Assembly (NCBI GenBank): GCA_017561665.1 | Contig: JAFZBQ010000126.1 | Span: forward strand, 1 to 51,002 | Origin: Bacteroidales bacterium | Lineage (GTDB): Bacteria > Bacteroidota > Bacteroidia > Bacteroidales > UBA932 | Reading direction: 5' to 3' | DNA length: 51,002 bases | Shown here: positions 15,375 to 22,369 of the stretch, one piece after another | Layout: each line of letters starts with the position of its first letter | Numbering within the stretch: position 1 is the first letter of the stretch | Translations under genes and position numbers: made by a program | The notes under the pieces: model-generated | The model's input: the letters and a program-made list of their open reading frames with translations, nothing else | Told to the model about the DNA's origin: nothing | Databases searched by the model: none

Positions 15375-16145
15375 TCAATATATGAAAGGAAGAATTCGTT
15401 TTACTTTGCTTGTATCAAGCTGGTCGGGGAATTCCTTGCAATAGAGGTCGTAAATACGTGCCGCGCGCGGTGCCAGGTTGGCGAATGTCCAGAGTGCGAA
15501 CACCGCCCCGGCCCACGACCAGGTGAGTATCGCAAATCCTGTCCACTCCATGAATTCGCCAAAATAGTTGGCGCTGGTTACATAGCGGAACATTCCGCCT
15601 TGCGGCAGGTAGTGGGCGGTGTCGCCCGGCTTGCGCAGGTTGCGGATGATGCCGTCCGACTGGATGTTGATGAACATTCCGGTAATGAATATGAGGGTCC
15701 CGGCCAGGAACGGCAGGCTGCCAAGCCAGTTTGACGAATAGTAGTCCGAGGGCGAAACATAGAATATCCACCCGCCCTGCATGAAGGCATTCAGGGTATT
15801 GAACACCGCTCCCATCAGGATAATTGCCAACGGCATACGGTTGTGGCCGCGCAGCTGGTTGGGAAAGATGAAAGAGCGGTGGAAATAATGCGCCTCGAAG
15901 AGCAACAGGAATACCAGCCGCGCCAGGTCGGTCCGGCGGTCGGAATACCACCACAGCAGGAGCATAGTGATGAACACCGGTACCTCCATCAAAAACCAGC
16001 CGAAATGGTTGTCCAGCGACGGCCCCCACTTAGGTTTGTAGAACTTACCGTAGCCGGCATCTACAAAAAACAGGGCTATGAATACCACTACGGCAATCGC
16101 CGCCATCACTATCAGGAATGTATTGAAAAATGGTTGTGTAAACAT
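15375..16145 (-). CDS. Steroid 5-alpha-reductase family protein (3-oxo-5-alpha-steroid 4-dehydrogenase)
   Basis: 256 residues, seven or so membrane segments, nearly the length of human SRD5A2 (254). Similarity runs end to end: GYGKFYKPKW, WFLMEVPVF with Glu54 (human Glu57), HYFHRSFIFP with Tyr87 (human Tyr91), GMFINIQSDGIIRNLRKPGD, and PQGGMFRYVTSANYFGEF with Asn193 and Glu197 at the same numbers as the human NADPH/active-site residues; the C-terminus ILPFIY matches the human ALIPFIF end. It is expected to reduce the 4,5 double bond of 3-keto-4-ene steroids or bile acids to the 5-alpha form with NADPH. The neighbouring OYE and two SDRs fit a steroid A-ring pathway. All contact residues seem present. 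Confidence 0.9.
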   Translation of the reverse strand: MFTQPFFNTFLIVMAAIAVVVFIALFFVDAGYGKFYKPKWGPSLDNHFGWFLMEVPVFITMLLLWWYSDRRTDLARLVFLLLFEAHYFHRSFIFPNQLRGHNRMPLAIILMGAVFNTLNAFMQGGWIFYVSPSDYYSSNWLGSLPFLAGTLIFITGMFINIQSDGIIRNLRKPGDTAHYLPQGGMFRYVTSANYFGEFMEWTGFAILTWSWAGAVFALWTFANLAPRAARIYDLYCKEFPDQLDTSKVKRILPFIY

Positions 16146-16157
16146 CGTTTTAAAGGT

Positions 16158-17114
16158 CTACTGAGGATATTCCAGCCGGATATTGTCCAGCCACAGGGTG
16201 TTGCCAAGTTCGCCGATGAAGGCGCCGCGGCTGCCGGCGGTGATCTGGAGCACGGCGTGTGTCGGGGCTTCGTCTGCATCGGCCCACCCCTCCTCCATTA
16301 TCGGTTTTTTCTGGCCGCGGCTGTTCAGGGCGTAGAGCGTCAGGCGGCCCGTCAGAAGCCCCATATAGTCGCGGAAACGGCTGTCGGTGGTAGCATTGCC
16401 GTAAATCATCTCCACCCGCATATTCTTTACCCAGCCGTCGCTGCTTTTCGAAATCCGCTTGAAGGCGGTGCCCACGCGCAGGGCGTGGATGTTGCCGTCG
16501 GCATCCTCCCAGCGTTTCTGCAGTATCAGCATTATCTGACAGGGATCCTTGCCGGGAAATTCCTTCTGGCTAAAGGTGGTGCCGCGGGTCAGGGTGCCGG
16601 TGTTGGGAAGATATGCCTTGCAGTCCAGAACCAGCGCCGACGGCCGCTTGGTGAACGGAATGCCCCAGTCCATAAAGGCGTAAGGATTCTTGACGCCGGT
16701 GATGGGTTCCAGCATTTTGCCCCAGTATAGGGCGCCACTGGCCAGCACTTTTATGTCGACCAGGCCGGCCACCTTGCAGCTGGCAAAACGGGTCGTGAGG
16801 CGGGCGCACTTGCCGCTGGGGCCGTCGTCCGGTTCCACCGTCAGGCTGGTCTTGGTGACGCCGGAGACGCGGGCGTATGCATTTGAAGAGGCCCAGATAG
16901 TGCGGGAATAGTCGTAGGCGCTGTTGCCGTTTATGGTCTCGTTCGGCCCCACGACGTATATGGTTTTCTCCTCCCCGCCTATTATGGCCGATTCCTTGAT
17001 ATGGCGCACAGTCCAACTTTCGAATTCGCCGTAGGGCACCTTCTCCAGCCGCTGGGCGCGGGCAGGAACCACCATCATCAGCAGGGCAAGTATGGTTATT
17101 TGAACTTTTCCCAT
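16158..17114 (-). CDS. Secreted protein with PCMD-like (putative carbohydrate metabolism) domain
   Basis: 318 residues. The start at 17114 gives a good SPI signal peptide (MGKVQITILALLMMVVPARA, then Q). The mature part is beta-rich: TIWASSNAYARVSG, DDGPSGKCARLTTR, YWGKMLEPITGVKNPYAFM and the end LGNTLWLDNIRLEY, a pattern I associate with the PCMD family (PF13201), common in Bacteroidota surface proteins with a C-terminal jelly-roll-like fold. Its function is unknown. It overlaps the upstream SDR by 19 bases and is 12 bases from the 5-alpha-reductase. Inferred role: periplasmic or surface capture of the operon's substrate. An ORF start at 17237 inside the SDR was rejected. Confidence 0.62.
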   Translation of the reverse strand: MGKVQITILALLMMVVPARAQRLEKVPYGEFESWTVRHIKESAIIGGEEKTIYVVGPNETINGNSAYDYSRTIWASSNAYARVSGVTKTSLTVEPDDGPSGKCARLTTRFASCKVAGLVDIKVLASGALYWGKMLEPITGVKNPYAFMDWGIPFTKRPSALVLDCKAYLPNTGTLTRGTTFSQKEFPGKDPCQIMLILQKRWEDADGNIHALRVGTAFKRISKSSDGWVKNMRVEMIYGNATTDSRFRDYMGLLTGRLTLYALNSRGQKKPIMEEGWADADEAPTHAVLQITAGSRGAFIGELGNTLWLDNIRLEYPQ

Positions 17115-17863
17115 AACGATGCTACAAGTTTTGACGGAAGGGCAGCAATCAGCGGCGGCAGCCAGAAATTCATGGGTGCGGGAGATATCACCCGGCGTCC
17201 GCGGAACATCGCCTTCAGGGCCCGTTTTACCAACCATTGCGGAGTGCGGATAAATCCGGTGCGGACACCCAGTTTCATCTTCTTCTCATCGAGACGATAC
17301 AGCGGCGTGGCGATGGCTGCCGGACATACTGTGGTCACTGTGACGCCGTAGGGCTTCATTTCGTATGAAAGCGAACGCCCGAAACTCTTCAGATAGGCCT
17401 TGGTGGCGGAATATACGGTGATGCCGGGCGCCGGGATGCGGGCGGCCATGGATGACATTATCAGCAGGCGGCCGCTACCGCGCTGTTTCATGGCATTGCC
17501 AAACAGCAGGCAGGTGCGGGTGACGGTTGTCATATGCAGGTTCATCATCGCCTGAACCCGCGGCAGATCTTCTGTAAAAAGTTCCTTAAAAAAGAACATC
17601 CCGGCATTGTTTATCACTATGTCGGGGAGGATTCCGGACTGCGAGGTGCACCATTCAAAAAGATTGTCGGCGGCATCAGCCGTGGCCATGTCCTGATAAC
17701 GGACGGTAACGGAGACGGGCCACTCGCCTTCGATGGCGGTTTTGGCGGTCGACAGCTCCTCTTCCCGGTTGCTGACCAGTAAAAGGTCATAGCCGCGGGC
17801 GGCCAGTTGCCGCGCGTATTCCAGCCCCATGCCCGAGCTGCCTCCTGTAATAAGCGCAATCAC
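17096..17863 (-). CDS. Short-chain dehydrogenase/reductase (HSD17B3/B12-like)
   Basis: 255 residues, starting at a GTG codon. Cofactor motif TGGSSGMG, NNAG in the middle, Ser in IMSSMAARI and the catalytic YSATK (Tyr-x3-Lys). The long C-terminal amphipathic tail (WLPPLIAALPSKLVASLWEKF) is typical of the 17-beta-HSD type 3/12 and DltE-like group, which are membrane-associated. It is the first gene of the steroid-type operon and is divergent from the gene at 17955. A TAnnTTTG -7 element on the minus strand (17884-17891) sits about 20 bases upstream of the start. Its substrate is inferred from context only. Confidence 0.87.
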   Translation of the reverse strand: MIALITGGSSGMGLEYARQLAARGYDLLLVSNREEELSTAKTAIEGEWPVSVTVRYQDMATADAADNLFEWCTSQSGILPDIVINNAGMFFFKELFTEDLPRVQAMMNLHMTTVTRTCLLFGNAMKQRGSGRLLIMSSMAARIPAPGITVYSATKAYLKSFGRSLSYEMKPYGVTVTTVCPAAIATPLYRLDEKKMKLGVRTGFIRTPQWLVKRALKAMFRGRRVISPAPMNFWLPPLIAALPSKLVASLWEKFK

Positions 17864-17883
17864 TTTTCCTACGATAGTAGTTA

Positions 17884-17891
17884 CAAAAATA
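17884..17891 (-). promoter_or_regulatory. Candidate -7 element of the steroid redox operon
   Basis: On the minus strand the bases read TATTTTTG, a full match to TAnnTTTG, giving a leader of about 15 bases before the GTG at 17863. No clear TTTG lies at -33. On the plus strand, TATCTTTA at 17904-17911 is a one-mismatch -7 element for the divergent gene at 17955. Confidence 0.4.
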
Positions 17892-17954
17892 CTAAAGATT
17901 CTTTATCTTTACGGAACATAATCAAGAATCGTACAACAATAAAACAATACCACT

Positions 17955-18272
17955 ATGAGCGAAGAAAATGTAAAGAACCCCATGGACCTCAATGGTGACG
18001 GCAAAGTCACTCTGGGAGAAAAGGCGCAGTATTATGCAGGCAAGGCTTCCGAGAAAATAGAGAAAGCCATTGACGACTACAAGGAATCCGCAAAGGAGAG
18101 CCTTAAGGACGCAAAGGAATTTGCAGACAAAGCAAAAGGTAAGGCGAAGGAGGAGTTTGAAAAGGTTTCCGAGAAGGCCAAAGAAGAATTTGCCGAGGCA
18201 AAAGGCAAAGCCAAGGAGGCTTTCGACGGTGCCAAGGAAAAAGTTAAGGATTTTACCACGAAGAAGGCATAG
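17955..18272 (+). CDS. Small EF-hand-loop protein with a long Lys/Glu/Ala helical repeat
   Basis: 105 residues, highly charged, with no signal peptide. Residues 10-21 (DLNGDGKVTLGE) form an EF-hand-type loop. The rest (about 30-105) is one continuous amphipathic helix with loose 11-residue periodicity (KAKGKAKEEFEKVSEKAKE), like YtxH/LEA-type stress proteins. It is probably a small cytoplasmic or membrane-peripheral stress or structural protein; I do not assign a family. It is followed by a strong terminator. Confidence 0.75.
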   Translation: MSEENVKNPMDLNGDGKVTLGEKAQYYAGKASEKIEKAIDDYKESAKESLKDAKEFADKAKGKAKEEFEKVSEKAKEEFAEAKGKAKEAFDGAKEKVKDFTTKKA

Positions 18273-18278
18273 GCTCTC

Positions 18279-18309
18279 TTGCATCTTTAAGTAAAATTCG
18301 ATATGTTTG
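18279..18309 (+). promoter_or_regulatory. Bacteroidota promoter of the PRTase-codB operon
   Basis: TTG (18279-18281), 20 bases, then TATGTTTG (18302-18309), a full match to TAnnTTTG with ideal spacing. The predicted start point is near 18315, inside or at the base of the hairpin that follows. Confidence 0.65.
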
Positions 18310-18310
18310 T

Positions 18311-18341
18311 ATCCCGATTACGTCTAATCGGGATTTTTTTT
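18311..18341 (+). terminator. Terminator hairpin at the 5' end of the PRTase gene (possible attenuator)
   Basis: ATCCCGATTA / TAATCGGGAT: a perfect 10-bp stem, loop CGTC, followed by eight T. The start codon of the PRTase gene (18342) follows the T tract directly. It is placed to end transcription from the upstream EF-hand gene. Because the promoter at 18279-18309 points into it, it may also act as a leader attenuator of the next operon. Confidence 0.8.
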
Positions 18342-19424
18342 ATGTCTGCATCTCTACACGGTTCTTCGCTGCGCAAGGAGTTCCTGCGCGGCCAAACCGT
18401 CATCTACAGGCTTGATAAGCAGGGTCTTACCAATAGATATTTCTTGATTGACAATTCGGATACCAGACCCCTGCTGGCCTTCCCGGAGGTTATCGGGTTT
18501 GACTGTTATACCGCTTTGCTCCAAGCCACCGCCGACACTCTCCCAGCCCTTCTGCCCGAGACCGGCAGCGGCGGAATCGACATCTTCACAATTCTCCGCG
18601 GTGGGTTGAACTATCCTCTGGAAGAGGCGGCGCAAAAGAGCGGCATCCCTGTCAGATATATGCACTTCGTCTCCTGCGAAAGGATTATCCAGAACAAGGA
18701 GATCCTTGGCCTGGATGTCCGGTACCAGAAAATAACCCCTTCCGAAGACCGCATCATCGCCATTGGCGACATCCTGGCCACCGGAGATACCCTGCGCCGC
18801 TGCCTGGAGCACCTGGTGATGGAGTTTGAAACCTTCGGCGGCAGTATCCGCCGGATTATCCTCTTTACGATTGGCGGCACCAGAGCGATAGATCTAATGG
18901 AAGAACTCACCCCTCAGATTAGGGAGCGATTCCCCGAATTCGAAGGGTTCGACTGCTGCTTTTATGAAGGCATCTTCACGGTTTATACCGATAAGGGAGT
19001 AACCGGCATCAATACTCCCGACATAGACTTCGGTTGGAAAGGCGGAGTCGTGACACCGGAGTTCCGTTCCTTTATTTGTGAACATCCAGACGCACTGCTG
19101 GAAAAGTGCATCATATACGACGGCGGGGCGCGCCGCTACGAGATACCTCTTCATATAGAAGAAGTCCTGGAGTATTGGAACGGCATACTGGAGCGTGCCG
19201 AGACAATAGACCGCGACGCATTGATCCGGGAAAAACTGGGCTACGAAGCGCCTGTCGATTATGAGAAATGGCAGCAGATAACCGCCCTCTCGGGGCTTGG
19301 TGACCTGCACGCCCTCTGGTACCTTGAGCATAATATGTTCCAGCGCCTCCCCGATTTGAAGACTCTTGCGGAGCGACGCATAAACAGCATCAATCAACTT
19401 AAAATACAATATGAAGACAAATGA
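18342..19424 (+). CDS. Phosphoribosyltransferase-like protein (type I PRTase fold)
   Basis: 360 residues. The N-terminal half looks like a type I PRTase fold: ILRGGLNYPLEEAAQ resembles the region after the PPi loop, and IIAIGDILATGDTLRRC matches the PRPP-binding loop (two acidic residues then TGxT; here only one acid, Asp, precedes). The C-terminal ~150 residues are of unknown fold. It overlaps codB by 14 bases, so a role in pyrimidine salvage or its control is inferred; a PyrR-like regulatory role is possible but unproven. The ATG at 18342 was chosen because the frame upstream to 18303 is occupied by the promoter and terminator stem. Confidence 0.7.
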   Translation: MSASLHGSSLRKEFLRGQTVIYRLDKQGLTNRYFLIDNSDTRPLLAFPEVIGFDCYTALLQATADTLPALLPETGSGGIDIFTILRGGLNYPLEEAAQKSGIPVRYMHFVSCERIIQNKEILGLDVRYQKITPSEDRIIAIGDILATGDTLRRCLEHLVMEFETFGGSIRRIILFTIGGTRAIDLMEELTPQIRERFPEFEGFDCCFYEGIFTVYTDKGVTGINTPDIDFGWKGGVVTPEFRSFICEHPDALLEKCIIYDGGARRYEIPLHIEEVLEYWNGILERAETIDRDALIREKLGYEAPVDYEKWQQITALSGLGDLHALWYLEHNMFQRLPDLKTLAERRINSINQLKIQYEDK

Positions 19425-20658
19425 CGTAGACTACACCGGCAAAGTCGTTGACGCTGCCGGCAGAAAAAAGAATCTGAGCATGTTCATGATCATGCTCGGC
19501 TTCACATTCTTCTCTGCAAGTATGTGGGTTGGCCAGCAGCTGGCTGCCGGTCTCAACTGGTGGGGCTTTATCTGGGCATTGCTCATAGGCGGCGTTATCC
19601 TGGCCGCATATACCGGCTCCCTTGGATTTATCGGCGCAGAAAGCGGCATGTCCCTGGATATGCTGGCACAGCGCAGCTTTGGCAGCAAGGGCAGCTGGCT
19701 CCCGAGCGCAATGATCAGTTTCACACAGATAGGCTGGTTCGGGGTTGGTCTGGCCATGTTCGCAATACCTGTTGCAAAACAGTTGCTGGGTCTTGAAGTT
19801 ACCCCCGACCATATGCCCTGGCAGGGATATCTGCTGGTTGCCATCGCCGGTATCCTTATGACCGCCAGTGCCTATTTCGGCATCAAGAGTCTTACGGTGA
19901 TCAGCTATATAGCCGTTCCCTTGGTTGCAATACTGGGTACCGTCGCTATGATCATGGCCGTCCGTCAGGGTGACAAAGGCCTCATAGAGCAGTTTGCACA
20001 GGGTACAAAAGACCTCGGCATAATTGCCGGCGCAGGTCTGGTAGTCGGCAGTTTTGTATCGGGAGGTACGGCTACTCCCAACTTTACCCGTTTCGCAAAG
20101 AGTTCCAAGGTGGGCCTCTGGACAACCGTGGTGGCATTCTTCATAGGCAACAGCTTGATGTTTCTCTTTGGTGCTGTCTCCAGCATCTACGTCGGCGGTA
20201 ACGATATCTTTGACGTAATGCTCAACCTGAACCTCTTCTACATAGCAGTTCTGGTTCTGGGCCTGAACATTTGGACAACCAACGACAACGCCCTGTACAC
20301 TGGCGGCCTTGGCCTTTCCAACATCTTTGGCAAGAGCAAGAAGGCCATGGTGCTCATCTCCGGTATCATCGGCACAATTGCCGCCGTATGGCTCTACTGG
20401 AACTTCTGCGGCTGGCTCAACGTGCTCAACTGCACCCTGCCTCCCATCGGCATCATACTGATACTCAGCTACTTCATGAATCGTAAGAAATATCTGGACG
20501 ACACCATGCCCATCAAGAAGGTCAACTGGTGGGCTGTGCTTGGCGTCGTTGCCGGAGCAGTGGTTGCCAACCTTGTCAAGTGGGGCTTCCCCGCCATCAA
20601 CGGTATGGTTGTCGCCGCCGTCATTTTCCTGATTCCCGAAGTGTTCAAAAAGAAATAA
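19411..20658 (+). CDS. codB: Cytosine permease (NCS1 family)
   Basis: 415 residues, about 12 membrane segments. NCS1 hallmarks are FSASMWVGQQLAAGLNWW near the start, GMSLDMLAQRSFGSKGSWLP (substrate-site segment), FTQIGWFGVGLAMFA, and the helix with NIWTTNDNALYTGGLGLSN, as in E. coli CodB. It is a proton- or sodium-linked importer of cytosine or a related base. It overlaps the PRTase-like gene and is followed after 7 bases by a GntP permease, all on one strand. Confidence 0.88.
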   Translation: MKTNDVDYTGKVVDAAGRKKNLSMFMIMLGFTFFSASMWVGQQLAAGLNWWGFIWALLIGGVILAAYTGSLGFIGAESGMSLDMLAQRSFGSKGSWLPSAMISFTQIGWFGVGLAMFAIPVAKQLLGLEVTPDHMPWQGYLLVAIAGILMTASAYFGIKSLTVISYIAVPLVAILGTVAMIMAVRQGDKGLIEQFAQGTKDLGIIAGAGLVVGSFVSGGTATPNFTRFAKSSKVGLWTTVVAFFIGNSLMFLFGAVSSIYVGGNDIFDVMLNLNLFYIAVLVLGLNIWTTNDNALYTGGLGLSNIFGKSKKAMVLISGIIGTIAAVWLYWNFCGWLNVLNCTLPPIGIILILSYFMNRKKYLDDTMPIKKVNWWAVLGVVAGAVVANLVKWGFPAINGMVVAAVIFLIPEVFKKK

Positions 20659-20665
20659 TTATCGG

Positions 20666-21916
20666 ATGAACAGTGCAATAGCAGCACTTATCGGACTGGC
20701 ACTGGCCATTGTCCTCATAATCCGCAAAGTACCGCCGGTATTCGCTCTTTTTCTTGGGGCGCTCACCGGCGGCCTGCTTGCGGGATGGGGAATGCAGACC
20801 ACTGTGGCCGATATGGTCTCCGGCGTCAAGGACATCACCCCCGCCATCGTGCGTATTCTTGCGGCGGGTGTGCTTACCGGTGCTCTGGTGGTGACAGGCG
20901 CCGCCGAATCCATAGCTGTCGCCATACTTAAGAAGCTGGGCGCCAAGCGGATATATCTGGCCCTGGCGCTCTCGGCAATGCTGCTTTGCGCCACCGGCGT
21001 CTTCATTGACGTGGCGGTTATAACCATCGCCCCTATCGCTCTGATGATAGGCAGCCGTGCCGGGGCTCCGCTACCAAAGTTGATGATTGCAATGATCGGT
21101 GGCGGCAAATGCGGCAATATCATCTCCCCCAACCCTAACACCATTGTTGCGGCAGAGAATTTCGGTACACAACTGCAAAGCGTGATGCTGGCCAACGTTA
21201 TCCCGGCACTGATAGGCCTGGCGGTGACGGTGTGGCTCATTATTCCGCTCGTTCCGGCGGGCAAGGCGGCGCTTGAGGCCGTTAATTCTGAAAACGGTAA
21301 CGAAAAGAATCTCCCCTCTTTCTGGGCTTCCGTCGCGGGTCCGCTGCTGGCGGTGGTACTGCTGGCCCTTCGGCCTGTTTTCGGCATCGTTATAGACCCG
21401 CTGGTGGCACTGCCCGCCGGCGGCCTGTTCTGCCTGCTTGTCACCGGCCGCTGGAAACAGACTCTGGAAAGTTTGAAATACGGCCTGGAGAAAATGTCGC
21501 CTGTGGCCGTGCTTCTTATCGGTACTGGAGCGATAGCCGGCATCATTAACGCATCTGCAATCAAGGATGTGCTTGTGGCAGCCCTTTCCGGCTGGGGTGC
21601 CGGCGGACAGTTGCTGGCACCGATTTCCGGCATCCTGATGTGCGCCGCAACCGCCTCCACCACCGCCGGTGCAACCATCGCATCTGCATCGTTCTCCGGT
21701 GCAATTCTGGGTGCAGGCGTATCTCCGGTGGCGGGTGCAGCCCTGCTCAACGCCTCCTGCACCGTGCTGGACCATCTCCCCCACGGCTCGTTCTTCAACG
21801 CCACCGGCGGCTGTGTCGGGATGTCCGTCGCCCAGCGTATGAAACTCATCCCCTACGAGACGCTGGTGGGCCTTACCTTGACTATATTCAGTTTCCTTAT
21901 TCAATATTTGTTCTAA
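20666..21916 (+). CDS. GntP-family permease (gluconate/glycerate-type)
   Basis: 416 residues, 10-12 membrane segments. Family signatures are the N-terminal ALFLGALTGGLLAGWG, the middle GGGKCGNIISPNPNTIVAA, and the C-terminal DHLPHGSFFNATGG. GntP members take up sugar acids such as gluconate or glycerate by proton symport. No sugar-acid kinase is nearby, and the link to codB is only positional. The next gene follows after 10 bases. Confidence 0.85.
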   Translation: MNSAIAALIGLALAIVLIIRKVPPVFALFLGALTGGLLAGWGMQTTVADMVSGVKDITPAIVRILAAGVLTGALVVTGAAESIAVAILKKLGAKRIYLALALSAMLLCATGVFIDVAVITIAPIALMIGSRAGAPLPKLMIAMIGGGKCGNIISPNPNTIVAAENFGTQLQSVMLANVIPALIGLAVTVWLIIPLVPAGKAALEAVNSENGNEKNLPSFWASVAGPLLAVVLLALRPVFGIVIDPLVALPAGGLFCLLVTGRWKQTLESLKYGLEKMSPVAVLLIGTGAIAGIINASAIKDVLVAALSGWGAGGQLLAPISGILMCAATASTTAGATIASASFSGAILGAGVSPVAGAALLNASCTVLDHLPHGSFFNATGGCVGMSVAQRMKLIPYETLVGLTLTIFSFLIQYLF

Positions 21917-21926
21917 TTAACTCTCT

Positions 21927-22295
21927 ATGCAAGGATTATGGACGGTTTTGATGCTTATCTGTTCGAACATATTCATGACGTTCGCCTGGTATGGGCATCT
22001 TAAGCTGCAGGAGATGAAAATCTCCTCCGGCTGGCCGCTGATTCTGATTATTCTTTTTTCCTGGGGCATCGCCTTTTTTGAATACTGCCTCACCGTCCCC
22101 GCCAACCGCATCGGTTTCTCCGGCAACGGAGGCCCTTTCAATCTGCTGCAGCTGAAGGTAATCCAGGAGGTGATATCCCTTATGGTTTTCACCATTATAG
22201 TTTATTTCTTTTTCAAGGGACAGCCGTTGCAGTGGAACCATTTCGCCGCCTTCGTATGCCTGGTTCTGGCAGTTTTCTTCGTATTCTTGAAATAA
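21927..22295 (+). CDS. DUF486 / DMT-superfamily small membrane protein
   Basis: 122 residues with four predicted membrane helices. The pattern FMTFAWYGHLKL, WGIAFFEYCLTVPANRIG, LQLKVIQEVISL, FFFKGQPLQWNH is the DUF486 (PF04342) family, distant relatives of EmrE-type drug/metabolite transporters. Its function is unknown. It is the last gene of the PRTase-codB-GntP run, followed by a weak hairpin. Confidence 0.88.
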   Translation: MQGLWTVLMLICSNIFMTFAWYGHLKLQEMKISSGWPLILIILFSWGIAFFEYCLTVPANRIGFSGNGGPFNLLQLKVIQEVISLMVFTIIVYFFFKGQPLQWNHFAAFVCLVLAVFFVFLK

Positions 22296-22311
22296 CGTAT
22301 TCAAGACTCAG

Positions 22312-22332
22312 GTTTCAATTTGAAACTTTTTT
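22312..22332 (+). terminator. Weak intrinsic terminator
   Basis: GTTTCA / TGAAAC stem of 6 bp with a 3-base loop (22312-22326), followed by six T. It lies 16 bases after the DUF486 stop and upstream of the tryptophanase-like gene. Confidence 0.5.
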
Positions 22333-22369
22333 ACTACTTTAGCGCATTCATACACTAAAAACGATTACA

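Noticed and set aside
14195-15385. 396-codon plus-strand ORF over the Old Yellow Enzyme gene
   Set aside because: Antisense shadow; the minus strand has clear OYE motifs and operon spacing.
20659-21849. 396-codon minus-strand ORF over the GntP permease
   Set aside because: Antisense shadow; composition is Pro/Thr/Ala repeats without domain features.
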